64,000 nt of DNA, taken from NCBI RefSeq assembly GCF_002101555.1, contig NZ_LQOL01000052.1, forward strand, positions 372,001 to 436,000. Reading direction: 5' to 3'. Of the stretch, positions 52,132 through 60,194 are shown one piece after another; the stretch's first letter is position 1, and the number at the start of each line of letters is the position of its first letter. Below the pieces are notes generated by a model. That model was given only the letters and a program-made list of their open reading frames with translations. It was not told the DNA's origin and searched no databases. Position numbers and translations under genes: made by a program. The DNA comes from Mycolicibacterium canariasense. Lineage in GTDB: Bacteria; Actinomycetota; Actinomycetes; Mycobacteriales; Mycobacteriaceae.

Positions 52132-52932
52132 GTGCCCATCGCCACCCCGTACGAGGATCTGCTGCGTCTGGTGCTGGAGCGCGGCACACCGAAATCCGAC
52201 CGCACCGGCACCGGGACCCGCAGCCTGTTCGGGCACCAGATGCGCTATGACCTCACCGCCGGTTTTCCCCTGATCACCACCAAGAAGGTGCACACCAAGT
52301 CGATCGTCTATGAGCTGCTGTGGTTCCTGCGCGGCGACTCGAACGTGCGCTGGCTGCAGGAGCACGGTGTCACCATCTGGGACGAATGGGCTTCCGAGGC
52401 AGGTGATCTGGGCCCGGTGTACGGCGTGCAATGGCGGTCCTGGCCCACCCCGTCGGGTGGGCACATCGACCAGATCAGCGCGGCGCTGGAGTTGCTCAAG
52501 CGCGACCCCGACAGCCGCCGCAACATCGTGTCGGCCTGGAACGTGGGCGAGATACCGCAGATGGCGTTGCCGCCATGCCATGCGTTCTTCCAGTTCTACG
52601 TGGCCGACGGCCGGCTGAGCTGCCAGCTGTACCAGCGCAGCGCCGACCTGTTCCTCGGGGTGCCGTTCAACATCGCCAGCTACGCGCTGCTGACCCACAT
52701 GATGGCCGCCCAGGCCGGCCTGGGGGTGGGGGAGTTCATCTGGACGGGCGGGGACTGCCACATCTACGACAACCACGTCGAGCAGGTCGGGTTGCAGCTC
52801 TCACGCGACCCGCGGCCATATCCGGAACTCGTTCTGGCCCAGCGTGATTCGATCTTCGACTACATCTACGAGGATATCGAGATCAAGAACTACGATCCGC
52901 ATCCGGCCATCAAGGCACCCGTCGCCGTATGA
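52132..52932 (+). CDS. thyA: Thymidylate synthase (folate-reducing type)
   Basis: ThyA methylates dUMP to dTMP using methylene-tetrahydrofolate and yields dihydrofolate. RTGTGTRSLFGHQMRYDL near the N-terminus and the catalytic Cys149 in LPPCHAFFQFYV are clear, as are QRSADLFLGVPFNIASYAL and DCHIYDNH. The length is 266 residues from the GTG at 52132. It is coupled to dfrA by an ATGA overlap, which recycles the dihydrofolate it makes. Confidence 0.97.
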   Translation: MPIATPYEDLLRLVLERGTPKSDRTGTGTRSLFGHQMRYDLTAGFPLITTKKVHTKSIVYELLWFLRGDSNVRWLQEHGVTIWDEWASEAGDLGPVYGVQWRSWPTPSGGHIDQISAALELLKRDPDSRRNIVSAWNVGEIPQMALPPCHAFFQFYVADGRLSCQLYQRSADLFLGVPFNIASYALLTHMMAAQAGLGVGEFIWTGGDCHIYDNHVEQVGLQLSRDPRPYPELVLAQRDSIFDYIYEDIEIKNYDPHPAIKAPVAV

Positions 52933-53390
52933 CGGTCGGTTTGATCTGGGCGCAGTCGACCTCCGGGGTGATCGGTCTGGACAACGGCATCCCGTGGCGG
53001 CTGCCCGAGGACCAGGCCCGGTTCAAGGAGCTGACCCTGGGCCAGACCGTGATCATGGGCCGGCTCACCTGGGAGTCGCTGCCGGCGAAGGTGCGCCCGC
53101 TGCCCGGCCGTCGCAATGTGGTGGTGACCCGCGATCGGTCGTACGTGGCCGAGGGCGCCGAGGTGGTGGGTGAGCTGCCCGCCGACCTGGACGGCTGGGT
53201 GATCGGCGGTGCCCAGCTGTATGCGCTGGCACTGCCGCTGGCCGACCGCTGCGAGGTCACCGAGATCGACGTCGACGTCGACGGGGATGCCTTCGCACCC
53301 ACCCTCGACGATTCCTGGTCGGTGACCCGTGGGGACTGGCTGACCAGTGGTACGGGGCTGCGCTACCGGTTCTGTTCGTACCACCGCTGA
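52929..53390 (+). CDS. dfrA: Dihydrofolate reductase
   Basis: DHFR restores tetrahydrofolate for thyA and is the target of trimethoprim. The 153-residue protein has VGLIWAQSTSGVIGLDNGIPWRLPEDQARFK (substrate pocket with the key Asp) and TVIMGRLTWESLP, then a later Gly-Gly in VIGGAQLYALAL. Its ATG overlaps the thyA stop. Confidence 0.96.
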   Translation: MTVGLIWAQSTSGVIGLDNGIPWRLPEDQARFKELTLGQTVIMGRLTWESLPAKVRPLPGRRNVVVTRDRSYVAEGAEVVGELPADLDGWVIGGAQLYALALPLADRCEVTEIDVDVDGDAFAPTLDDSWSVTRGDWLTSGTGLRYRFCSYHR

Positions 53391-53425
53391 GCGCCGTTGT
53401 CGGTGCCATGCGCAACGATGACCGG

Positions 53426-54622
53426 GTGCCATCTCTGACCGTCGCCCAGGCCCGCCGCATCGCCGTCGCCGCGCAGGGTTTCCACGACGCCCGGCCGGCG
53501 GGCCCGGTCACCCGGGCGCACCTCAAGCGGCTGATCTCCCGGATCCAGGTGCTGCAGCTGGATTCGGTGTCGGTGGCGGTGCGCGCCCACTATGCGCCCG
53601 TGTTCAGCCGGCTCGGCGCCTATGACCGCGATGCGCTGGACCGGGCCGCCTGGAGCCACAGCGCGCGGGCGCCGCGCCTGCTGGTGGAGTACTGGGCGCA
53701 CGAGGCGGCGCTGATGGCCGTCGAGGACTGGCCACTGCTGCGCTGGCGGATGCGGGAGTACACCCACGGCCGGTGGGGCACCGAGATCGTCCGCAAGAAC
53801 CAGCGGCTGGCCGAGGATGTCATCGCTGCCCTCGACGTGCTCGGGCCGTCCACCGCGGGCCAGATCGAGGCGTACCTGGAATCCGAGCCGCGGGGCCGCA
53901 AAGGTCCTTGGTGGGATCGCAGCGACACCAAGTGGGTGGCCGAGGCGCTGTTCGCGTCGGGCCGACTCACCACGGCCACCCGGGTCGGCTTCGCGCGGCA
54001 CTACGACCTCACCGAGAAGGTGCTGCCACCGCATGTGCTGGCCCGCGAGGTCGATGACGAGCAGGCCCTGCGCGAGTTGATCCTGCGGGCAGCCGGAGCG
54101 CTCGGGGTGGCGACCGAGCCGGACCTGCGGGACTATTTCCGGCTGAGCCCCAAACAGAGCAAGCCCACGGTGGCGGCGCTGGTCGACGAGGGCTTGCTGG
54201 AACCCGTCGACGTCGACGGGACGCCGGCGTATCTGCGTGCCGGGGTGCGCATTCCGCGTCTGGACCGGGGCACGGCGCTGCTGTGCCCGTTCGACCCGTT
54301 GATCTTCTTTCGCCCTCGGGTGGAGCGCTTGTTCGGCTTCCGCTATCGCATCGAGATCTACGTGCCCGCGTCCAAACGCCAATTCGGTTACTACGTATGG
54401 CCGTTCCTGCTCGACGGTGAGCTGGTCGGCCGTGTGGACCTGAAACGCACCGACGGGGCGCTGCACGTGGTGGGTGCGTTCGCCGAGGACGGCCAGGACC
54501 GATCCCGGGTGGCCGGCGCCCTGGCATCCGAGTTGCAGTCGATGGCTGCGTGGCTGGGTGTCGGTGCGGTCACGGTCGGGGAGCGCGGTGATCTGGTGCG
54601 CGAGTTGCGGCGCAGGGTCTAG
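53426..54622 (+). CDS. YcaQ/AlkZ-like winged-helix DNA glycosylase
   Basis: This HTH_42 family protein (398 residues from GTG 53426; an ATG at 53408 is also possible) begins SLTVAQARRIAVAAQGF. It has the catalytic QLD in IQVLQLDSVSV, the QxD motif of the YcaQ group that unhooks interstrand crosslinks. WSHSARAPRLLVEYWAHEA and FDPLIFFRPRVERLFGFRYRIEIYVP are typical of the family. It follows dfrA by 35 bases and may be co-transcribed. Biochemical identity is inferred from the motif. Confidence 0.83.
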   Translation: MPSLTVAQARRIAVAAQGFHDARPAGPVTRAHLKRLISRIQVLQLDSVSVAVRAHYAPVFSRLGAYDRDALDRAAWSHSARAPRLLVEYWAHEAALMAVEDWPLLRWRMREYTHGRWGTEIVRKNQRLAEDVIAALDVLGPSTAGQIEAYLESEPRGRKGPWWDRSDTKWVAEALFASGRLTTATRVGFARHYDLTEKVLPPHVLAREVDDEQALRELILRAAGALGVATEPDLRDYFRLSPKQSKPTVAALVDEGLLEPVDVDGTPAYLRAGVRIPRLDRGTALLCPFDPLIFFRPRVERLFGFRYRIEIYVPASKRQFGYYVWPFLLDGELVGRVDLKRTDGALHVVGAFAEDGQDRSRVAGALASELQSMAAWLGVGAVTVGERGDLVRELRRRV

Positions 54623-54625
54623 ACA

Positions 54626-54675
54626 CTCGAGTGTGGAAAGCGATATCACCGGTGATATCGCTTTCCACGCTCGAG
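54626..54675. terminator. Very long perfect palindrome, bidirectional terminator
   Basis: The 36 bases 54633-54668 form a perfect palindrome centred at 54650/54651. With one G-T pair the symmetry extends to 25-bp arms (54626-54675), bounded by CTCGAG on both sides. It lies between the convergent glycosylase and permease genes. No T-tract follows. The absence of a loop means cruciform DNA is also possible. Confidence 0.75.
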
Positions 54676-54722
54676 CCGGGCCGAGTGTCCTGGCCGCGTC
54701 GGCCTTCTAGCCTTCTATCCTC

Positions 54723-56114
54723 CTAGCCTTCGACGGGCAGCGGCGCCCGACGGCCTCGGATCACGTTGGCGGCGAACACGATGGCGCCGATCGCCAGCCA
54801 TACCAGGCCGCCGATCTTGGCCAGCGGGTCGGCGTTGAACAGCACGTAACCGATGATCAGCAGCCCCACCAGCGGCACCACCCCGTGCAACAGGTAGTTC
54901 TTCGACTTCTTGCGCACCAGGTAGTACCAGGCCACCGAGAGGTGCAGCAGGCAGAAGCCGAACAGGGCGCCGAAGTTCACCAGGGACGAGATCAACCCGA
55001 TCTGGCCGACGAAGAACAGCACCAGCACCAGGCTCAGCGCGCTCACCACCAGGACGGCGGCGAACGGGACCTTGCGCGAGCTGATGTTGGACAGGAAGGC
55101 CGGCAGCTGACGATCCCGGCTCATCGAGAACAGCAGCCGACTGGTGGCGGCCTGGGCGGCCATCGCGTTGGCAAAGCCGACCGCGAGCACGTTGACCACG
55201 AAGAAGGCGTTCATCCACCCGGTGTTGGAGGCCGCCTGCACCAGCAGGAAGAAGGCGTTACCGACCTCGTCGTCGCTGAAGGACGCACGGCCGCCGGCCA
55301 GCAGGCTGGCCAACCAGGTCTGGGTGATGAACAACCCGGCGACCACGAACAAGGCGATGATCATGGCTCGTCCCGCCGGGTTCTTCTTACCGGTCGACTC
55401 CTCGGCCAGCGTGGAGATGCCGTCGAAACCGAGGAAGCTCAGAACGGCGATCGACAGGGCGCCCGCGATCAGGGGTGCGCTGATGGCCTCGGAGTTCCAG
55501 ATCGGGGTGGTGCTCCACGCGACGTTCGGCAGCGACTGGCCGTTGATGGCGCGCACCGCGATGACGACGAACAGCACCAGGAACACCAGCTCGAGGGCCA
55601 GGAAGAGCCGGTTCACGATCTTCAGGGAGCCCACGCCCAGCAGATTGATGGCGGTGTTGACGATCACGAACACGATCGCCCACAGCCAGCGCGGTGTTCC
55701 GGGAAACAGCCCGATCATCGATTCGGCCGCGAACACATAGAGCAGGGTGGGAATCAGCAGGTAATCGAGCAGGATGGCCCAGCCGGCGAAGAAACCCAGC
55801 CCGGGGTGGATGCCGCGGCCCACATAGGCGAACACCGAACCTGCCAATGGGAACGACTTGGCCATCTGCGCGTACGCCAGGGCGGTGAACACCATGGCGA
55901 TCAGGCCGATGAGATAGACCAGCGGCACCATGCCGGAGGCGCTGTTGTAGACGGTGCCGAAGATGGTCCACGGCGCGATCGGCACCATGAACACCAGGCC
56001 GTACACGACCAGGTCCAGGGTCGAGATGGATCGGTTGAGTTCCTGTTTGTAGCCGAATGATTCGAGACTGCGTTGCCCCTCACCGGTGGTGAGGTGGGTG
56101 GAGGTGGTGGCCAT
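54723..56114 (-). CDS. APC-family amino acid/polyamine permease
   Basis: The ATG at 56114 gives 463 residues with about 12 membrane helices. SLESFGYKQELNRSISTLDLVVYGLVFMVPIAP opens helix 1, and LSFLGFDGISTLAEES is the conserved helix-6 region of the APC group. The short hydrophilic ends suit a single secondary transporter. The substrate is likely an amino acid or amine. It follows the iminopeptidase gene in the same direction by 28 bases, so the pair may import and process proline peptides or amines. Confidence 0.87.
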   Translation of the reverse strand: MATTSTHLTTGEGQRSLESFGYKQELNRSISTLDLVVYGLVFMVPIAPWTIFGTVYNSASGMVPLVYLIGLIAMVFTALAYAQMAKSFPLAGSVFAYVGRGIHPGLGFFAGWAILLDYLLIPTLLYVFAAESMIGLFPGTPRWLWAIVFVIVNTAINLLGVGSLKIVNRLFLALELVFLVLFVVIAVRAINGQSLPNVAWSTTPIWNSEAISAPLIAGALSIAVLSFLGFDGISTLAEESTGKKNPAGRAMIIALFVVAGLFITQTWLASLLAGGRASFSDDEVGNAFFLLVQAASNTGWMNAFFVVNVLAVGFANAMAAQAATSRLLFSMSRDRQLPAFLSNISSRKVPFAAVLVVSALSLVLVLFFVGQIGLISSLVNFGALFGFCLLHLSVAWYYLVRKKSKNYLLHGVVPLVGLLIIGYVLFNADPLAKIGGLVWLAIGAIVFAANVIRGRRAPLPVEG

Positions 56115-56142
56115 GGGGTGTCCTGTCAGGTGGGTGGTGGGG

Positions 56143-57060
56143 TCAGACCCGGGCGGCGGCGGCCAGATCGTGGGAAGCGAGGAAATCGGCGATGACCGCG
56201 CGGAACTCGGCGGGCTTCTCCAGATGCGTGCAGTGACTGGTGTCAGGGAAGACGTGACTGCGGACATCGGCGATGTTGTCGACATACGGTTGCCACGTCG
56301 CGGGCGTGGCCTCGTCGAACTCGCCGGCGACAACGAGCACCGGTGCGGTGATCGCCGGCAACCGTTCGATCACCGTCCAGTTGCGTAGCGTCCCGATGAC
56401 GTGAAACTCGTTGGGCCCGTTCATGGTGTGGTAGACGGTGGGTTCGGCCTCCATCTGCGCCTCGCTGTCGGCGAAGTCCTCGGGCATCGGCTCGATCCGG
56501 CACACGTGGCGGCGGTAGAACTCGGCGGTCGCGGCCAGGTACTCGGGGTCGGTGACGGTGCCGTCGGCCTCGTGGCGCGCCAAGGCGGCCTGGGTGTCGG
56601 CGGGCAGCTGTGCCCGCAGTTCGGCCGCTCCTTCGACCCACAGTTGCATCGAGGCGGGGGAGTTGCAGATGGACAGCGACGCCAGCCCGTCGGGTCGGCG
56701 CACCGCGATCTCGGCGCCGAGCATGCCACCCCAGGACTGCCCCAGGACGTGATAGCGGTCGATGCCCAGCGCGGTGCGGATGGTGTGGAATTCGTCGACG
56801 AACAGGTCCGGGGTCCAGAACTCGGCGGGCGCATCCGGCAGGTGGGTGCTGTTGCCGCAGCCGATCTGGTCGTAGTGGATGACGGTGCGGCCGGTCTCGT
56901 CGGCCAGCTCGGCGATGTTGGCCACGTAGTTGTGCGCCATCCCGGGACCGCCGTGCAGGACGAACAGCGGAAGCGCGTCGGTGCGCTCTGATTCCGGCGT
57001 GGTGATCTGGACCCAGGTCTGGTGGTCGCGAAACGGGATGGTGTGCGTCGTGCGGAGCAT
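56143..57060 (-). CDS. Proline iminopeptidase-like alpha/beta hydrolase
   Basis: From the ATG at 57060 the protein has 305 residues. The oxyanion loop HGGPG, DQIGCGNST and the nucleophile elbow GQSWGGMLG mark the S33 peptidase family. Catalytic Asp and His lie in VVAGEFDEATP and DTSHCTHLEKP. S33 enzymes cleave N-terminal proline or related amides. It is transcribed divergently from the GntR gene and shares its operator region. Confidence 0.87.
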   Translation of the reverse strand: MLRTTHTIPFRDHQTWVQITTPESERTDALPLFVLHGGPGMAHNYVANIAELADETGRTVIHYDQIGCGNSTHLPDAPAEFWTPDLFVDEFHTIRTALGIDRYHVLGQSWGGMLGAEIAVRRPDGLASLSICNSPASMQLWVEGAAELRAQLPADTQAALARHEADGTVTDPEYLAATAEFYRRHVCRIEPMPEDFADSEAQMEAEPTVYHTMNGPNEFHVIGTLRNWTVIERLPAITAPVLVVAGEFDEATPATWQPYVDNIADVRSHVFPDTSHCTHLEKPAEFRAVIADFLASHDLAAAARV

Positions 57061-57078
57061 GAAGGCAGCATGGGGCCG

Positions 57079-57103
57079 TAATGGTCTCACTGCAAGACCA
57101 TTA
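57079..57103. promoter_or_regulatory. Operator candidate for the GntR regulator
   Basis: TAATGGTCT-N7-AGACCATTA is a perfect inverted repeat with 9-bp arms in the gap between the divergent iminopeptidase and GntR genes. GntR/FadR operators often have TGGT...ACCA cores, as here. Confidence 0.65.
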
Positions 57104-57161
57104 ATCGAGTTTTAACAATTGGCATCGATACTGTGGTCGGGTGCGGGAGAGGGGCAGGGGT

Positions 57162-57929
57162 ATGGCACAGCTGATCGGCGCGGGTGTACCTGGTTTGCTG
57201 GACCGTGAGCTCGAACCCAACACGCGGGTCGACGAGATCACCGACCGGCTGGTCACCGCGATCGCCATCGGCGAATATCTGCCCGGGGCGCGGCTTCCCG
57301 CCGAGCGCGAACTCGCCGCGGCCCTGCGGGTGGGCCGGATGACGGTCCGCGCGGCGCTGGCCCGATTGGTCGAACGCGGGCTGGTGGAGACGCGGCGCGG
57401 CCGCGGCGGCGGGTCCTATGTGCTGCAGCAGTGGCCGGACTCGTCCACCGAGACGGTCGGCAGGACGCTGACCATGCGAGTGGCCGAATTGCGCGACCGC
57501 TGCGATGCCATCTGCCGGATGCACGGCGCGGTGTGCCGGGCGGCGGCCGAATCCCGCACACCCGCCGACATCACGCGACTGCGGTCCGCCCTCGAGGACT
57601 ATCGCCGAGCCGACAGTGGGCTCGCCGCTCAGCAGGCGGACAGTGCTCTACATCTGGCCATCATGGCCGCCGCGCACAACGCCGTGCTCACGCAGGTGCT
57701 GCTCGACCTCGAGGCCTCGGTGAGCATCGCCGCACCGGCCCACCTGTGGGGTGAGCCGGCAACGATGCGTCAGATGGAATTGCGTGCCCTCGATGAGCAC
57801 GAGGTCCTCATCGACGCCATCGTCGACGGGCAGGCCGACGCGGCCGATGCATTGGCCCGGGCGCACGTCGCGATCGATTTCGAGCACATCTCCGCCGCCA
57901 TGCGGCGGGCGGGTGTGCTCAGCGACTGA
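57162..57929 (+). CDS. GntR/FadR-family transcriptional regulator
   Basis: This 255-residue regulator has the winged-helix region RLVTAIAIGEYLPGARLPAERELAAALRVGRMTVRAALARLVERGLVETRRGRGGGSYV at about residues 24-85. A helical FCD ligand domain with metal-ligand His residues (LHLAIMAAAHN) follows. The ATG at 57162 has a purine-rich SD; a GTG at 57141 is possible. It probably controls the divergent iminopeptidase-permease operon through the inverted repeat at 57079-57103. Confidence 0.88.
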   Translation: MAQLIGAGVPGLLDRELEPNTRVDEITDRLVTAIAIGEYLPGARLPAERELAAALRVGRMTVRAALARLVERGLVETRRGRGGGSYVLQQWPDSSTETVGRTLTMRVAELRDRCDAICRMHGAVCRAAAESRTPADITRLRSALEDYRRADSGLAAQQADSALHLAIMAAAHNAVLTQVLLDLEASVSIAAPAHLWGEPATMRQMELRALDEHEVLIDAIVDGQADAADALARAHVAIDFEHISAAMRRAGVLSD

Positions 57930-57981
57930 ACCCCTCGTCGGGCCCCGGATTTTTCATGCGCGACGTGTCATACCCTAGTGG

Positions 57982-57987
57982 CATAAT
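57982..57987 (+). promoter_or_regulatory. -10 box of the SOS-controlled gene
   Basis: CATAAT ends 7 bases before the GTG at 57995, and its last T is the first base of the SOS box. A leaderless mRNA would start at the GTG. Confidence 0.5.
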
Positions 57988-58002
57988 CGAACATGTGTTC
58001 GA
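57987..58002. promoter_or_regulatory. LexA binding site (SOS box)
   Basis: TCGAACATGTGTTCGA is an exact match to the mycobacterial SOS consensus TCGAAC-N4-GTTCGA. It overlaps the -10 box and the start codon of the DUF222/HNH gene, so bound LexA would block transcription. Confidence 0.85.
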
Positions 58003-59509
58003 CGCGAATCCGGTGCAGCTCAGTGATGAGGCGTTGATCTCTGCGTTGACGGCGGCGTCGCGGGCTGAGGCCAGGGCGGCGGCGTGGCGGTTGGTGTTGG
58101 TGGGTGAGGTGACCGCCCGGCAGTGTGAGGACGAGGATGATGAGTTCGCTCGTCAGGTGATCGATGGGTGGGCGTGGGCTAAGGCCCAGGTGGGTGCGGC
58201 GTGCAATCTGAGCCCGTATGCGGCGTCCAGGCAGATGCGGATCGCGGTGGCGTTGCGTGACCGGTTGCCGCGTACGGCGGCGCTGTTCGCGGCCGGGGCG
58301 GTGTCGGCGGCGGTGGTCGATGCGATCACTTGGCGTACCCGGTTGGTCGAGGACGCCGATGCTTTGGCGTTGATCGATGCCGCGATCGCGGGGGAGGCCG
58401 CCGGCTACGGGTCGCGGTCGGAGGCGGGGCTGATCAGCGCGGTCGATGTGTGGGTGGAGAAGTTCGACCCTGCGGCGGTGCTGCGGTCGGCGGCGGCGGC
58501 CTCGGATGTCTATGTGGAGTTCGACGATAAGGACGACCCGAATGGGGTGGCGTCGTTTTGGGGTCGGTTGCGGGTGACCGATAAGCAGGCGTTGCAGCGG
58601 CGCCTGGATGGTTTGGCTGCCACGGTGTGCGCCAATGATCCGCGGACGGTGCGTCAGCGCCGCGCCGATGCCCTGGCCACCTTGGGTGTGGTGGGCCCGC
58701 AGTTGGAGCGGTTGGCCTGTTTGTGCGGGGACCCCGAGTGTGGGGGCAGCGGTAAGGATCCGCGGGCAACAGCGGTGACCATCCATGTGGTGGTCGATCG
58801 GGTGCCCTCGGTCGAGGCTGTCCCGACTACTGAGGCTGTCCCGACTACTGAGGCTGTCCCGACTACTGAGGCTGCCCCGACTACTGAGGCTGCCCCGACC
58901 CCGGCCGAGGTGCGCCCTGCCGGGCCGGGGGTGCTGCTCGATGGTGCGGTGGTCCCGGCGGCGATGGTGGCGGATTTGGTGGCCACCGGTGCGACGGTGA
59001 AACCGGTGGCCGATCCTGCCGATCTTAGGGTTGAGCCGCGCCATGATCCCTCGGAGAAGTTGACGGCGGCGGTGCGGGCGCGGCATCTGACGTGCACGTT
59101 CCCCGGTTGTGGCCGGCCCGCCGACAAATGCGATGTGGACCATGTGGTTCCGTGGCCGGCGGGGGCGACGCATCCGGGCAATTTGCAGCCGTTGTGCCGT
59201 GAGCATCATCTGCTCAAGACGTTCTGCGGTTGGACCCCGCGGCTGGCGTCGGACGGGTCGGTGACCTGGACCGCGCCGACCGGGCACACCTACACCAAGG
59301 TCGTCGGCGCGTCGATCCTGGGCGGCGCGGTGGTGCATACCGAGGTCCCGCCGCGGCGGCCGATCACCCGAGTCGGCGGCGCGGATCGGGGCCGGATGAT
59401 GCCCAAACGGGCACGCACCCGCGCGCAGGACTGTGCGCACCGGATCAAAGCCGAACGCACCCGCAACACAGCCGAACGCGCCGGCAGCGGCAGTGATCCG
59501 CCCTTCTGA
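57995..59509 (+). CDS. DUF222 (13E12 family) HNH endonuclease-like protein
   Basis: The protein has 504 residues from the GTG inside the SOS box (a longer frame starts at ATG 57956). The N-terminal DUF222 helical domain (ALISALTAASRAEARAAAWRLVLVGEVTAR) is joined by a PTTEAV repeat linker (about residues 274-301) to a C-terminal HNH nuclease domain. That domain has CTFPGCGRPADKCDVDHVVPW and LCREHHLLKTF, with metal Cys and His residues intact. It belongs to the multi-copy mycobacterial 13E12 family, several members of which carry SOS boxes. The role in DNA damage is unknown. Confidence 0.88.
   Translation: MFDANPVQLSDEALISALTAASRAEARAAAWRLVLVGEVTARQCEDEDDEFARQVIDGWAWAKAQVGAACNLSPYAASRQMRIAVALRDRLPRTAALFAAGAVSAAVVDAITWRTRLVEDADALALIDAAIAGEAAGYGSRSEAGLISAVDVWVEKFDPAAVLRSAAAASDVYVEFDDKDDPNGVASFWGRLRVTDKQALQRRLDGLAATVCANDPRTVRQRRADALATLGVVGPQLERLACLCGDPECGGSGKDPRATAVTIHVVVDRVPSVEAVPTTEAVPTTEAVPTTEAAPTTEAAPTPAEVRPAGPGVLLDGAVVPAAMVADLVATGATVKPVADPADLRVEPRHDPSEKLTAAVRARHLTCTFPGCGRPADKCDVDHVVPWPAGATHPGNLQPLCREHHLLKTFCGWTPRLASDGSVTWTAPTGHTYTKVVGASILGGAVVHTEVPPRRPITRVGGADRGRMMPKRARTRAQDCAHRIKAERTRNTAERAGSGSDPPF
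58814..58900 (+). repeat. 18-bp tandem repeat in the HNH gene linker
   Basis: GAGGCTGTCCCGACTACT repeats from 58814, the first three copies identical, the fourth with one change, and a partial fifth. It encodes EAVPTT/EAAPTT and joins the DUF222 and HNH domains. Confidence 0.88.
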
Positions 59510-59533
59510 CTCTCCCGGTCTGTCGCGGTCCGC

Positions 59534-60112
59534 TCAACTCAGCGGAATATCGTTGCCGCCCTTGGACTCCTGGTACTGCACCGACAGCACCGCGTACCGG
59601 TCGGCGATGAGCTGGCGCCTGGCCAGCAGCTCGGTGCGCAGCGGCTCGTCCTCGTCGTCGATCAGGTCCGGGATCGAGTACGCCGTCCAGAAGGCGTTGG
59701 AGCGCCGGTAGCCGCCGGGTTCCAGGCCGAACACTTCTTTGAGGATCTTCAGATCGTGTGGGATGGCGAACTCGTCGCGGGAATCCTCGTGACTGAAGAA
59801 GTAGTAGAAGTTGTCGAAACCGGCCCAGGTGATCGCAGACATGCACATGGTGCACGGCTCGTGGGTCGACAGGAACAACAGCTCGCTGGTCGGCGGATGC
59901 CCGGGCAGCTCGTAGAACTGTTGGAGCGTGTGCACCTCGCCGTGCCACAGGGGATTGACCGTCTCGGCGTTGGTGCCGGCCACCACCAGCGACAGATCCG
60001 ATTTGTGCACGATCGCCGCACCGAACACCTTGTTGCCGGCGGCGACGCCCCGTTCGGTGAGCGGCAAGATGTCGGCGTCGATGACGGACAGCAGCCGCCC
60101 CACAAGTGTCAT
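59534..60112 (-). CDS. Nucleoside/cytidine deaminase-fold protein
   Basis: The ATG at 60112 gives 192 residues. Zinc motifs of the deaminase superfamily are present as HGEV (near residue 78) and PCTMCMSAITW. The family hydrolyses exocyclic amines of bases or nucleosides; the substrate here is open. A long C-terminal extension (from about residue 120, rich in acidic residues) is unusual compared with the compact CodA/TadA type. It is divergent from dapA and stands where thyX lies in related genomes. Confidence 0.82.
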   Translation of the reverse strand: MTLVGRLLSVIDADILPLTERGVAAGNKVFGAAIVHKSDLSLVVAGTNAETVNPLWHGEVHTLQQFYELPGHPPTSELLFLSTHEPCTMCMSAITWAGFDNFYYFFSHEDSRDEFAIPHDLKILKEVFGLEPGGYRRSNAFWTAYSIPDLIDDEDEPLRTELLARRQLIADRYAVLSVQYQESKGGNDIPLS

Positions 60113-60181
60113 GGCCGACCCTAACGTCCGAGCTGGTGCCCCGCAGCTCGCCCGCGCTACTGAACCGTGAGATCGAACGGG

Positions 60182-60187
60182 TAATCT
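60182..60187 (+). promoter_or_regulatory. -10 box for leaderless dapA
   Basis: TAATCT ends 7 bases before the GTG at 60195, with no SD between. Confidence 0.45.
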
Positions 60188-60194
60188 TGCCCGC

